The notes beneath the pieces are model-generated. The model was given only the letters and a program-made list of their open reading frames with translations, made no database searches and was not told the origin of the DNA. The translations under genes were made by a program, and so were the position numbers. 64,000 bases of DNA, taken from assembly GCF_003097655.1 (NCBI RefSeq), contig NZ_QCZH01000006.1, forward strand, positions 1 through 64,000, read 5' to 3'. Positions within the stretch are counted from its first letter, which is position 1, and each line of letters starts with the position of its first letter. Origin of the DNA: Flavobacterium laiguense (GTDB taxonomy: Bacteria > Bacteroidota > Bacteroidia > Flavobacteriales > Flavobacteriaceae). Of the stretch, positions 7,808 through 16,522 are shown one piece after another.

Positions 7808-9781
7808 TTAAACTCCTCCATCTGTTATTGCCCAATTGTTAGGTGCTCCAGTTAGTATTGCTCTACCAGCACTCCCTGCTGCGGTATATTTAATTGTTCC
7901 AAAATTTATTGTTATTGGTGTTTTAACCGGCCTAGAACTCCATCCATTATAGATTGCATCTAAATTTGCAGCAGAGAACGTAGACGAAGATCTACCTAAC
8001 ATGAAATCAGAAAAATTAGTTACATTTGAAACGTCCCATCCTCCTATATTTTGGTTAAAAGCCATTGTTGACTGGAGCATCTTTTGCATATCAGTAACTT
8101 TAGCTACATTCCATCCACCAATATTTTGATTAAAAGATATAGCTGAGTTAAACATCTGAGCCATAGTCGTTACATTAGACGTGTTCCAACTTCCAATATT
8201 TTGGTTGAAGTTATTATTTGCGTAAAACATATACGACATATTTGTAACTGCCGAAGTGTCCCAACTACCAATAGGTTGCATAAATGCGTATGCTTGATGA
8301 AATGTTCCTGACATATTAGTAACGGCCGATGTTATCCAATTATTTATCGTTGAACTTCCTCCATTATTAAATGCTGATGCTAATTGAAACATATTAAACA
8401 TGTCAACAACAGAACTTGTATTCCATGATCCAATATTTTGATTAAAGACCGTGGCGTTCGTGAACATTTGACGAAACGTTGTAACGCTTGAGACATTCCA
8501 TCCGCCAATGTTTTGATTAAAAGATATAGCTGAGTTAAACATACTTTGCATATTGACAGCTACGTTTGTTCTAATCTGCCAGTTATTTATTGTAGAGCTT
8601 CCTCCATTATTGAATGATATCGCTGAAAAAAACATTTGTTGAAATGTTGAAACGCTAAATACATTCCAATTTCCAATATTTTGATTGAAAGTATTTGCTT
8701 GCTGAAACATGCCTAGCATGCTTGTTACTTCTGAAACATTCCAATTTCCTACGTTTTGGTTGAATGTAGAAGCAGATTGAAACATACCCTGCATTGTAGT
8801 GACTGCACCTGTGTTCCAAGACCCTATATTTTGATTAAAGCTAGAGGCAGATCTAAACATATTCGCCATATTCGTAACCACTGATGTGTTCCAACTTCCA
8901 ACAGGTTGATTAAAATTAATAGCTGACAAGAACATACTATTCAAAGAAACTGTCCCTGTAGTTTTTAATATCCATGAATTGATAGTTGAATTACCCCCAT
9001 TGTTAAAAGTAGATGCATTGGCAAAACATGAAGAAAAATCACTAACATTCGATACATTCCAACTGCCTATATTTTGGTTGAAATTTACACATGTATCAAA
9101 TGTACTAGACATATTCGTAACTGCTGAAACATTCCAATTTCCAATTGTTGAACTACCGCCATTATTAAATGCCGATACTAATGCAAACATTCCAGCCATA
9201 GTTGTAACATTCCCAACATTCCATGACCCAATGTTTTGATTGAAATTAGTAGCTTGAAAAAACAAATTAGATGTGTCTGTAACAGCAGAAACATCCCACT
9301 CATTTATTCTCCCTATAGTAGCTATAGCAGAACACCCTCTGAAACAATTAAACAATGAAACAGTTCCATTTAAATCCAATCTATCTGTCACTCCCGATAG
9401 ATTTAAATTAGAACAACCATAAAAATAGCTTCCTTGGTTAGTTCCTAATTTTAGCTTACCCCATGTAGTTACTGACAAAAACTTTAATCTATCGCCTGTA
9501 TTATTAAATTGCCATCCTGTACATACTCCTTTTATGGTAATAACATAAGTCCCAGCCGATGCATAAGTATGCGTTATAGCCGCTTGATTCCATGAAGTAA
9601 TACTACTGGTAGAGTTATCTCCCCAGTCCACTACAAAGTTATAAGTTCCTGTTGAGATAAGCGGTAGTTTCACTTGTGTAGAAGTACTTGACCCAGTTGA
9701 TATATTATCAGTCTTCCAAGTGGAAACAAATGGCTTAGTCTTCTGTCTCCCCCAAATTGCATTTTGAATTAAACTTCCCAT
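7808..9781 (-). CDS. BspA-like (DUF285) repeat protein, probable receptor-binding or spike protein
   Basis: After a short N-terminal stretch and a PKD-like segment (VDWGDNSTS, HTYASAGTYVITI, about residues 45-90), the protein consists of many repeats of about 25-40 residues built on FNQNIGSWNVSxVTxMxxMF. This is the DUF285/BspA surface repeat. Extra units carry the variant FNNGGSSTINNW. No signal peptide or T9SS sorting domain is visible, unlike host surface proteins, so export by the host is unlikely. Its ATG lies 1 bp from the stop of the upstream DLTTGG protein. Position, lack of a signal and repeat architecture suggest a virion protein that contacts the host surface. Family call strong, virion role inferred. 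Confidence 0.75.
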   Translation of the reverse strand: MGSLIQNAIWGRQKTKPFVSTWKTDNISTGSSTSTQVKLPLISTGTYNFVVDWGDNSTSSITSWNQAAITHTYASAGTYVITIKGVCTGWQFNNTGDRLKFLSVTTWGKLKLGTNQGSYFYGCSNLNLSGVTDRLDLNGTVSLFNCFRGCSAIATIGRINEWDVSAVTDTSNLFFQATNFNQNIGSWNVGNVTTMAGMFALVSAFNNGGSSTIGNWNVSAVTNMSSTFDTCVNFNQNIGSWNVSNVSDFSSCFANASTFNNGGNSTINSWILKTTGTVSLNSMFLSAINFNQPVGSWNTSVVTNMANMFRSASSFNQNIGSWNTGAVTTMQGMFQSASTFNQNVGNWNVSEVTSMLGMFQQANTFNQNIGNWNVFSVSTFQQMFFSAISFNNGGSSTINNWQIRTNVAVNMQSMFNSAISFNQNIGGWNVSSVTTFRQMFTNATVFNQNIGSWNTSSVVDMFNMFQLASAFNNGGSSTINNWITSAVTNMSGTFHQAYAFMQPIGSWDTSAVTNMSYMFYANNNFNQNIGSWNTSNVTTMAQMFNSAISFNQNIGGWNVAKVTDMQKMLQSTMAFNQNIGGWDVSNVTNFSDFMLGRSSSTFSAANLDAIYNGWSSRPVKTPITINFGTIKYTAAGSAGRAILTGAPNNWAITDGGV

Positions 9782-9782
9782 A

Positions 9783-10724
9783 TTACACCCCTAATAATAA
9801 AATATCGTTTGTACTACCTCTTTTTGTCAGCGTGAAAATCTGTTTTTCTGTTGTAGTTACAGGAGCACCAAATAACCAAGTGTGCGGTGATGCAATAGCC
9901 CATGTAATATTTACTCCAGCTAATGTTACTCCATTAAATATGTAGCTATTTACCAATGAAGAAGGAATGGTAATAGTACAACTTGTTACAAATACTACCG
10001 TTTTACCATGCCAAGAAGCTTGTGCGTTTTGGCTTGATCCAACTTCTACTTGATTGGCAATGTCCTGTTTTCCTGAAACAACATCAACCAAAGCATCAAT
10101 CAACCCCTTCAACGTTTTCCCCATCTCAGCAGTCAATGCCTTAGTGGTTCCACCAGTAGTCAGATCATTCACCAAGATAGTACTCAACGAAGTTTGCACC
10201 GTTTCAATAGCGTCAACGATTTCCTGTACGTTGTCCAGGTTAATGTTGTCCGAAGTCAAAAGAGCATATATCGCTTCGGCTCTTGAAGCGAGTATCGCCC
10301 CTTGTTTTGCCGAAAGTAATCCAGTACTTCCGCCCGTGGTTAAATCGTCAACGATGTTCAGGTATTGGCTGGCTATTTTTTTAAACTCATCCAAGGGTGC
10401 ATACCCATTGGCGATACCTTTTTCTGACTTGTTCTCTTTTTCAACTAAAAAAAAAAAGTCCCTCGAAAGTGCTATTAAAAATTCATTGACGTTGGCTTGA
10501 ACGATAACAGGAAAACACAAAGCGTAATCAATAGAGCGGTAATCAATCAAAAAACCGTCCTCATCTGTTGAGGATGCGATACGGAAACGGTTATCATCCC
10601 CTCTCTCACGGCACAAACTCATTGACGGCTCGAACGAAGCCACAAGCGAATTGTCCAGCGTACCTTGAAGCAGGACAGTTCCTTTGTCTGTTTTTGTGAA
10701 TTTAAGCGTTTTTGCGACTGCCAT
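9783..10724 (-). CDS. Phage-type structural or fibre protein with DLTTGG repeats
   Basis: The middle of this 313-residue protein contains two copies of a motif common in phage fibre and baseplate-distal proteins: DDLTTGGSTGLLSAKQG and NDLTTGGTTKALTAEMGKTL, followed by a helical stretch. The C-terminal third is beta-rich, with aromatic and Thr residues. The N-terminal domain (about 1-110) is not recognised and might be a virion-attachment domain. It precedes the DUF285 repeat protein with near-zero spacing and overlaps the previous gene by one base, so the pair may form one host-recognition device. An A11 run on the top strand at about 10447-10457 (Phe/Lys codons) is a possible slippage site. 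Confidence 0.65.
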   Translation of the reverse strand: MAVAKTLKFTKTDKGTVLLQGTLDNSLVASFEPSMSLCRERGDDNRFRIASSTDEDGFLIDYRSIDYALCFPVIVQANVNEFLIALSRDFFFLVEKENKSEKGIANGYAPLDEFKKIASQYLNIVDDLTTGGSTGLLSAKQGAILASRAEAIYALLTSDNINLDNVQEIVDAIETVQTSLSTILVNDLTTGGTTKALTAEMGKTLKGLIDALVDVVSGKQDIANQVEVGSSQNAQASWHGKTVVFVTSCTITIPSSLVNSYIFNGVTLAGVNITWAIASPHTWLFGAPVTTTEKQIFTLTKRGSTNDILLLGV

Positions 10725-11266
10725 TATTTTTTGGTTTTAGCGATTGATTTCTTTGCAACTGGGTTTTTCTTTGCAACGTTTTTTTTCGTTGCAGGCTTCT
10801 TTGCAACTGTTTTTTTTGCACACACTTTCTTAGTCTTGCTAGGGGTTGGGGTTGTTTTTACTACTTTCCCGCCTTTGATGTATTTGAAGCCTTTTTTTAG
10901 AGTACCGTCCACTTTTAGCCCTGTGGCTTTTACAACATGGCTACATAATGTTTTCAATCCTCTTACACTTGGTTTTTTTAGTCCTTGGTTTTTCATTTCT
11001 CCGTATTGGTTATAGTTAGTATTAAATTCTTTCAAAGCATTTCGTAACGCTAATAGTTCAAATTTGAATTGTCTTTTATAGGTTGCAGGCAATGTGTTAT
11101 AAATACCTTTACCTGTTGAGGCATTTTGTAAAGTAATTTCATGGTCTTTTTTAAATGCATTAGCCGCCGCCCAACTGGACGCTTTGAAGAATTTCTGATA
11201 AAACTCAAACATTGTTTGATAATGACTTTTATGTGTTTTTCCCTTTTGAGATACTTCTACTTTCAT
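10724..11266 (-). CDS. Small protein with a histone H1-like basic tail
   Basis: Residues 1-125 form an unrecognised, mostly helical domain. From about residue 130 the protein is a low-complexity tail rich in Lys, Ala, Pro and Val with repeated VAKK, AKKP and ATKK units. Such tails bind DNA without sequence preference in histone H1-like bacterial proteins. In a viral late operon this could condense the genome or link it to the capsid. The same kind of basic linker appears in several other proteins of the element (829-, 216-, 381- and 239-residue proteins). Its DNA-binding role is inferred from composition only. Confidence 0.6.
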   Translation of the reverse strand: MKVEVSQKGKTHKSHYQTMFEFYQKFFKASSWAAANAFKKDHEITLQNASTGKGIYNTLPATYKRQFKFELLALRNALKEFNTNYNQYGEMKNQGLKKPSVRGLKTLCSHVVKATGLKVDGTLKKGFKYIKGGKVVKTTPTPSKTKKVCAKKTVAKKPATKKNVAKKNPVAKKSIAKTKK

Positions 11267-11270
11267 ATTC

Positions 11271-13760
11271 TTAATTTACTATAAATGATAATTTTCTTTT
11301 TGTCGTTGGTTCTGCCGTTGCTTCGGGTTCGTTCCCTTGCAGCTTTTTACTAAAAATGTTGAATTTCAAGCCATCCAGGGGTTTGTTTTGGTAACGGTTT
11401 TTGTCCGCATAAATGTAATTTTCTCGGTAATCGTCTTTTTTCTCGGTAAACAAAACTATGTCAACATCAAACTGGCTTTTGCTTCCCCCACGCATTTTAC
11501 CGTCTGTTGTTTGTTGAAAAATGACAATGAATAATTTACCGTCATACTTTTTACGTAAATCCTTATCGACTTCAAAGCCCTTTTCCATTTCCTGCATTTT
11601 GGTAAAACTATCGATCACAATCACATCGTTTTTCTTGATTAGGCTTTCCAGTTCAGCAATGGTTTTTATTTCCGGAGCTTCTATGTTGTTCAAAGCTTTT
11701 GCGTTCAAATATTGCTCGGCTTTATCGTAGTAAACTCCACTCTCGGGGTGTTCCTCAATGCTGGCGTGTCCTACCTTGTAGTTTTGTGCCAACGCATTCA
11801 TAAACTGGAAGCACATACGGGTTTTCATTGAACCCTGACCACCTGTAAGCGAGACAACAACACTTTCTTTGTTTTTGCGTTCTACATTCCCCAAAAACTC
11901 GGCTATATCCTTGTCTTCAATTTTGAATGTCGGCACGTCCTTTGGCTTGTTTGCCATTTTGTAGGCAAGGGAATTCTTGTCTATGTTTTCCTTTGCAATG
12001 GGTTTTGCAACAACACTTGGAGCATTCAAACCTTTTTTTGTCTGACCTCTTTTGTCTATTTTCCACCCAAAAGAAACAATAATGCTAATTACTTCTTTAG
12101 TATCTTTTGACGATATATATCTACCTTGGTAAAAAAAGGTATAATCGTCTAAAATGGATTCTAAATCAGCTATATGGATAATCTTTTCTTTTAAAGTTCT
12201 TTCAAACCCTTCCTCTTTTATTGCAAATTCAATTTCTTTTAATAGATTTTGATTTGAAATAGTATCGTCATAATTAGATTCGATTTTAACTACCTCTTTT
12301 TTAATTGGTTTTGCCTTTACAACTGGCTTTGGCGCATTCAATCCTTTTTTGCTCTTTGCCTTTCCTGCAAGTCCTTCAAATAAATCCAATTGTTTAGATT
12401 TTTCCTTTTTCGTAGGCTTAACCGTTTCGGGTTTAGCGGTTTTTGGCTTTGCAATTGGTTTTGCAATGGTTTTCTTTACCACTTTCTCGGGCGTTACTGG
12501 GGTTTCTTCGTTTGCCACTTCACGCCCTAAAATATGGTTTGCACCTTTTTGCGCCTGTGCGCTTGCCTTTAGAAAAAAACGATTGTCGTTTGTCAATTCA
12601 TCAACCAATTTCCTATTCCAACCTTGTAAATACTTTGCGGAATTTTCTTTGGTGTGAAATAAAATACCCGATTCTCCACTAAGGAAAACCGCCCCCAATT
12701 CTGCAATCAATTCCTCGAATGCATAATCTGAGTTTCCTTTTTTGCTTCCAAACTTCCTGTCTAATCTCTTTACCGCTCCTGTACTGTGTATCGCTTCGTG
12801 AAAGAAAGTAGAATAATAAAACTCTTCACTCGAAAACGCTTCAATACTAGGCATATTCAGTATATCGCCTGATGGTTGGTAAAAAGCCTTATCTCCTTTG
12901 AATGTGTAGGTCGGTGGATTCTTGTAACCGTCAATAATAGCTTGTGCGCTCTCTATTGGGTTAACGTTCTTGGTTTCGGTGCTTTCTCCCTTAAATTTCA
13001 ACCCTGTGCAATCATCGGCACGGAAAACGTTGTAATATTTCAGTACAGGCACTCCAAAACCATTTTCGCCCAATTCTTTTTTGTCGATATTGTTTGCTTT
13101 CACAAACTCATTCCACTTGGTTCGGTCTGTAGTTTTGATGTTTAACCCGTTGTGGTTATCATAATTGAAAATAAACGTGTAATAAATCACACGTCTTGCC
13201 TTAGCTCCTTTGTTTAGGGTTGCTTTGGCATCCTTTATTTGATTGAATGTCAAATAATACGGTTGCTCAAAATTGATAGGTACTAAATACGGCAATCCCT
13301 CATCATCAAATTTAATGTCGAAATTAAGTAAGTAATTTGCCCCTGTGTATTCTTTTCCAGAAGCATAGTTTTTTGCACTCCCACCAACTCCGGAACCTTT
13401 CCATTCTTTTTGCCATGGCAAATGCCCCACCTTGTCAATGGTGTTGATAATCATTTCGGTAATGTAAGAGTAAATGTCGTCAGCAGATACGGCTTTATTT
13501 AGTCCGTTGGTGTCGTCTTCAGAAATGTATTCGAGTGTAGGCAAAAACATATCGGCTTCAACTCCATTCAGTCCATAAGGCTCAACCAAGTTTTTAATTT
13601 CAATCAAAAAAATATCATCCGCAAAGCCTTCCAAGACTTTGATTACCCTTTTTGAAATAACGGTATGACGTTCTCTTTCGGCTTTTTCTAATAGCTTTTC
13701 AAGATCTTTTCTATGGACGATCATCCCGTTTAGGGCGTTGAATTCTTTAGCGATACTCAT
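11271..13760 (-). CDS. ArdC-like ssDNA-binding/metallopeptidase protein fused to a RecA-like ATPase
   Basis: Three parts are visible in this 829-residue protein. Residues about 85-200 resemble the ArdC N-terminal ssDNA-binding domain (LPWQKEW, a YTGANYLL segment). Residues about 290-400 are a zincin with HEAIH (321-325), as in ArdC-type anti-restriction proteins of mobile elements. After a basic Ala-Lys-Pro linker (about 415-610) comes a RecA-like P-loop domain with GGQGSMKT (640-647) and a Walker B IVIDS near 705. A DNA-packaging, replication or anti-restriction motor are all possible. It is the only P-loop ATPase in the late block, so it may be the genome packaging or loading motor. The motif GLNAP occurs twice in the linker. 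The fusion is unusual. Confidence 0.72.
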   Translation of the reverse strand: MSIAKEFNALNGMIVHRKDLEKLLEKAERERHTVISKRVIKVLEGFADDIFLIEIKNLVEPYGLNGVEADMFLPTLEYISEDDTNGLNKAVSADDIYSYITEMIINTIDKVGHLPWQKEWKGSGVGGSAKNYASGKEYTGANYLLNFDIKFDDEGLPYLVPINFEQPYYLTFNQIKDAKATLNKGAKARRVIYYTFIFNYDNHNGLNIKTTDRTKWNEFVKANNIDKKELGENGFGVPVLKYYNVFRADDCTGLKFKGESTETKNVNPIESAQAIIDGYKNPPTYTFKGDKAFYQPSGDILNMPSIEAFSSEEFYYSTFFHEAIHSTGAVKRLDRKFGSKKGNSDYAFEELIAELGAVFLSGESGILFHTKENSAKYLQGWNRKLVDELTNDNRFFLKASAQAQKGANHILGREVANEETPVTPEKVVKKTIAKPIAKPKTAKPETVKPTKKEKSKQLDLFEGLAGKAKSKKGLNAPKPVVKAKPIKKEVVKIESNYDDTISNQNLLKEIEFAIKEEGFERTLKEKIIHIADLESILDDYTFFYQGRYISSKDTKEVISIIVSFGWKIDKRGQTKKGLNAPSVVAKPIAKENIDKNSLAYKMANKPKDVPTFKIEDKDIAEFLGNVERKNKESVVVSLTGGQGSMKTRMCFQFMNALAQNYKVGHASIEEHPESGVYYDKAEQYLNAKALNNIEAPEIKTIAELESLIKKNDVIVIDSFTKMQEMEKGFEVDKDLRKKYDGKLFIVIFQQTTDGKMRGGSKSQFDVDIVLFTEKKDDYRENYIYADKNRYQNKPLDGLKFNIFSKKLQGNEPEATAEPTTKRKLSFIVN

Positions 13761-14246
13761 TTACTTTGCTTTATATTCCATTCCCAAAATGCTTATTATA
13801 ACTTCTGTCTTGATTTTGCTTAAGTCAAACCCACCACTATTGACAATTGTAATCGCATTCATCAAAGTAGTTTGCAAATCCAATGAAATAGGCACATTTC
13901 TAACCGCAGTACTTGACTTTGCAGCAATGCTAAGCGAACTCATATTTAGATTAGTTTCTCCTATATAAATGCCGTTTTGGTCATAGAACACTAATTTTTT
14001 AAGTGTCAAAACAACGCCATCTACACTAAAAGCCGTAGGGGTGGGGTTGATAAAATTTAAATCGATGTTGAATGAAACATTTGGCTTACCGTTATTCCAT
14101 TTTCCATTGAAGTTTTTTACGCCAATAGGAATTATTGCAATTTCGCTAAACTGGCTAACAACTTGTTGCGCCTTATTTTTGAATAAACTTATAGCAACGA
14201 CCACAAGACCTAAACCAATTCCTATTTTTGCTATTGTACTGCTCAT
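13761..14246 (-). CDS. Membrane-anchored LEA14/WHy-like protein
   Basis: A hydrophobic segment at residues 5-21 gives one membrane span with no signal cleavage site. The rest resembles the LEA_2/WHy beta-sandwich (FNIDLNFINPTPTAFSVDGV, a GIYIGETN loop). The stop directly adjoins the ATG of the ArdC/RecA gene, so the two are co-transcribed. N-terminal anchor plus a compact beta domain is the pattern of several proteins in this block, which suggests components of a virion membrane or a membrane-crossing complex. Domain assignment is from pattern only. Confidence 0.6.
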   Translation of the reverse strand: MSSTIAKIGIGLGLVVVAISLFKNKAQQVVSQFSEIAIIPIGVKNFNGKWNNGKPNVSFNIDLNFINPTPTAFSVDGVVLTLKKLVFYDQNGIYIGETNLNMSSLSIAAKSSTAVRNVPISLDLQTTLMNAITIVNSGGFDLSKIKTEVIISILGMEYKAK

Positions 14247-14262
14247 TTTGCTTTTTTTAATG

Positions 14263-14817
14263 TTAAATCCAAATTCTCGAAATCCTGTAAGCCCCGTACA
14301 AAAGAGTTGCCGTGCCTAAATAAGCCAAATACTTAACCCACCACGGAATATATTTTACTGGGATTTTGATAATTTCTTTGTCGCCTTTTATGTATATCTT
14401 TTCCTTGTTTGTCGCCAGTTTTTCCTTGTATGTTTCTGCTATTTTTTGCCAAGCGATTATTTGACCTTTCAATTCATCGTAATAAATACCCGCCTCATTA
14501 TCGCCTGATTTTTTACGGCTGTTTAGCTGCTTCAAAACTTGGTCTAAAGTTGCCTGTGTAATACTGTCACATTCGGGTTTTGCGGTTTTTACTTTTGCAA
14601 CCTGAATAATTAAACTGTCCTGTATTGCTTTGCTTATTTCCGTATGCTTTACAGTATCAGTTCTATGTTTGATAATGCCCTCAATGGTATGGGTGCTCTC
14701 AATGGGTTTTGAAGCGCAACCAAACAAAAGCATTGCAATAGCAAAGCAAGCGATAAAAGTTACAAAGACTTTTAAAAATATTTTGAATAGATCTCCGTGT
14801 GGTAAATTTGTTGTCAT
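14263..14817 (-). CDS. Probable unimolecular spanin (u-spanin)
   Basis: The N-terminal region (residues 1-35) is a lipoprotein signal with lipobox LFGC. The middle is a long charged, helical region (about 60-150), and a C-terminal hydrophobic segment (about 160-178) can cross the inner membrane. A lipidated N-terminus plus a C-terminal membrane span is the topology of T1 gp11-type u-spanins, which link outer and inner membranes and fuse them in the last step of lysis. It follows holin and endolysin genes, exactly where a spanin is expected. No similarity to a named spanin can be claimed without a search, so this rests on topology and position. Confidence 0.7.
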   Translation of the reverse strand: MTTNLPHGDLFKIFLKVFVTFIACFAIAMLLFGCASKPIESTHTIEGIIKHRTDTVKHTEISKAIQDSLIIQVAKVKTAKPECDSITQATLDQVLKQLNSRKKSGDNEAGIYYDELKGQIIAWQKIAETYKEKLATNKEKIYIKGDKEIIKIPVKYIPWWVKYLAYLGTATLLYGAYRISRIWI

Positions 14818-14819
14818 AA

Positions 14820-15158
14820 TTAAATTCGTTTTGATTTTATTGAAATTCTTAAACTTTCGAAAATAGTAGAGATTAATTCCTCTAATTTATCATGAAATAG
14901 TGTACTCTTGAAGCCACCCCAAGCGCAAACCATGTAGGTAAACATTCGGTTACAATGCAAGAACTGGTCGAAAAGGGCATAAACCGAAATTGCAACAAAA
15001 AAACTTATAATACCTTCGGCAAGAATAAAGCTAAGAGTTGGTTTTTTCCCTTTTAGCACGGCATTGTATATTTTTATAAAAATCCCTGCCAGTACGACTA
15101 ATAGGAACAAAATATAGTCCTGATAATATTTGATGTTATTTATTAATGTTTCCTTCAT
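14820..15158 (-). CDS. Probable holin
   Basis: This 112-residue protein has at least two hydrophobic helices (about 14-32 and 45-66) and a third weaker one near 75-90, ending in a basic tail. Its size and topology fit phage holins. It overlaps the GH19 endolysin stop by 4 bases and is followed 2 bp later by the u-spanin gene, giving a compact endolysin-holin-spanin order. The segment MFTYMVCAWGGFKSTLFHDK resembles the conserved tail of a Bacteroidetes holin family. It would permeabilise the inner membrane to release or activate the endolysin. Confidence 0.7.
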   Translation of the reverse strand: MKETLINNIKYYQDYILFLLVVLAGIFIKIYNAVLKGKKPTLSFILAEGIISFFVAISVYALFDQFLHCNRMFTYMVCAWGGFKSTLFHDKLEELISTIFESLRISIKSKRI

Positions 15159-15763
15159 TTTTTGTAAAATATATTGTTGTTACCGTTATTAAACCAACTC
15201 CAAACAGTAGGCTTAACTCTTTGTAGTGTTGGATTGACTTTTTTTTTTAATTCCTCTAGCGTGATTTTTTGGGTTTTGAAATAGGCTGTTTTTAACTTTC
15301 TTTCCGCTAATCCATTGGTTCCACCGTTTACTCCTTTGGTAACTGATAAAACGCTGTCTTTATCTGCGTATTTATTTAAATTACCCCAAGCACTCCCATA
15401 AACCCAGTACCAACAAGCTATGTCAATAGAATTTATTAATTCCGATGCTAATTCGGGACTATTTACTACATCAATACCCGAATAATTTTTGTATCTCTGG
15501 TAATTTCCTCTTCCTGTCAACTGGATTAATCCACGCCCTCTGAATCGGTATCCGTCGCCTAGTTTAGTATTACCTAAGTATTTATGGTTCTGATACTTTT
15601 TTTGTGCATTAGCATAGGATATATCTTCAACGGTTGCTGTAAAATTTGCGCTTTCGTGTGCCAATTGTCCTAAAAAATGAGCGATTCGTAAAGGGGTGGT
15701 AATACCGTATTTTTTGAACGAATTAAAAAAAGACCCACTGTTTACACTTATAAAATTTACCAT
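15155..15763 (-). CDS. GH19 chitinase-like endolysin
   Basis: The sequence carries the glycoside hydrolase 19 pattern: FLGQLAHESANF with the catalytic Glu, GDGYRFRGRGLIQLTGRGNY, and a C-terminal VTKGVNGGTNGLAERK. Phage GH19 enzymes cut peptidoglycan glycan strands at lysis. At 202 residues it is a single catalytic domain without a signal peptide, so it needs the adjacent holin or another route across the inner membrane. Its ATG overlaps the stop of a 33-residue membrane peptide (TAATG) and its stop overlaps the holin start, so the cassette is translationally coupled. Confidence 0.9.
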   Translation of the reverse strand: MVNFISVNSGSFFNSFKKYGITTPLRIAHFLGQLAHESANFTATVEDISYANAQKKYQNHKYLGNTKLGDGYRFRGRGLIQLTGRGNYQRYKNYSGIDVVNSPELASELINSIDIACWYWVYGSAWGNLNKYADKDSVLSVTKGVNGGTNGLAERKLKTAYFKTQKITLEELKKKVNPTLQRVKPTVWSWFNNGNNNIFYKK

Positions 15764-15864
15764 TATAGAATTACTTTTTTAGGTTCGGATTTCGGTAATA
15801 GCAACACTAATGCTAGTATTGCTATTCCTCCAATCATTAATGTTGATTCTGTTGTTTGTGTCAT
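15763..15864 (-). CDS. 33-residue single-span membrane peptide
   Basis: A short ORF with ATG at 15864 encodes a peptide beginning MTQTTESTL, with one hydrophobic helix (about residues 9-23) and a basic tail SEPKKVIL. Its TAA overlaps the endolysin ATG by one base (TAATG), and it starts 2 bp after the preceding gene's stop. Tight packing on both sides argues that it is real. It could be a small virion membrane protein or an accessory lysis peptide. Confidence 0.6.
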   Translation of the reverse strand: MTQTTESTLMIGGIAILALVLLLPKSEPKKVIL

Positions 15865-15865
15865 T

Positions 15866-16516
15866 TTAATACGGTTTTACGTGTTTACCATTTATAAAAT
15901 AGTAATTGCCATCTTTTTGAACTAGATAACTCCCGTTTGCGGTTGCTGTCTTAAAAGTTCCTGCTGATTCCCCATAACTGAATTTCCCCCAAACTGCTTC
16001 TCCAGTATTGGTATAAGAACCGTTGGCTATTTTTTTGGAATTGTAAAGTGTAGCGGTAGGGACTGAAATCATAAGTTTTGCTCCCACTTTTGGCAATGCA
16101 ACTGGTTTTGCAACAGGCTTTGCAGCTGTATTTGTAGCTGTCTTCGTAGCAGTCTTTGCAACTGGTGCTGCAGCTGGTGTTGCAATTGTATTTATCGTTT
16201 GGAACCGATTAAGGCTTATTTCCGAAACTCCTTTTGCTTTTTGTAAAGCATTTAGAGTAATTTTTCCAAAATCTCCGTCATCTTTTACATTAAGTAAACT
16301 TTGCAACTCCTTCACTTCTTTGCCTTTACTTCCTTTGCCTAATAACTTGTTTCTGTCAAGTTCTGTTTTTGGCGTTTCTTCGGGCAGGTAGTTTGGCGTT
16401 TCTTCTACTTGGTTTTCGTTCTGTTTTTTCTTCCAGTACAAATAACCAAGCCCTAGAACTCCAACCACTCCAACACCTATTAAAACTTTATCTTCATTAC
16501 TCACTTTCATTTTCAT
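15866..16516 (-). CDS. Membrane-anchored peptidoglycan-binding protein
   Basis: Residues 11-28 are a membrane span (VLIGVGVVGVLGLGYLYW). A PG_binding_1-type domain follows (about 58-95), with GKGSKGKEVKELQSLL and DDGDFGKIT. An Ala-Lys-Pro linker (about 112-145) leads to a beta-rich C-terminal domain reminiscent of SH3b modules. The likely topology is cytoplasmic N-terminus and periplasmic peptidoglycan-binding region, or the equivalent in a virion membrane. Two start codons are possible (16516 or 16510). It shares its peptidoglycan-binding motif with the 381-residue protein at 20236-21381. It may anchor or open the cell wall during entry or release. Confidence 0.72.
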   Translation of the reverse strand: MKMKVSNEDKVLIGVGVVGVLGLGYLYWKKKQNENQVEETPNYLPEETPKTELDRNKLLGKGSKGKEVKELQSLLNVKDDGDFGKITLNALQKAKGVSEISLNRFQTINTIATPAAAPVAKTATKTATNTAAKPVAKPVALPKVGAKLMISVPTATLYNSKKIANGSYTNTGEAVWGKFSYGESAGTFKTATANGSYLVQKDGNYYFINGKHVKPY

Positions 16517-16522
16517 TTTCTT

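Noticed and set aside
8000..9300. Regularly spaced repeats that could be taken for a CRISPR array
   Set aside because: They are coding repeats of the DUF285 protein, with diverged copies and no unique spacers.
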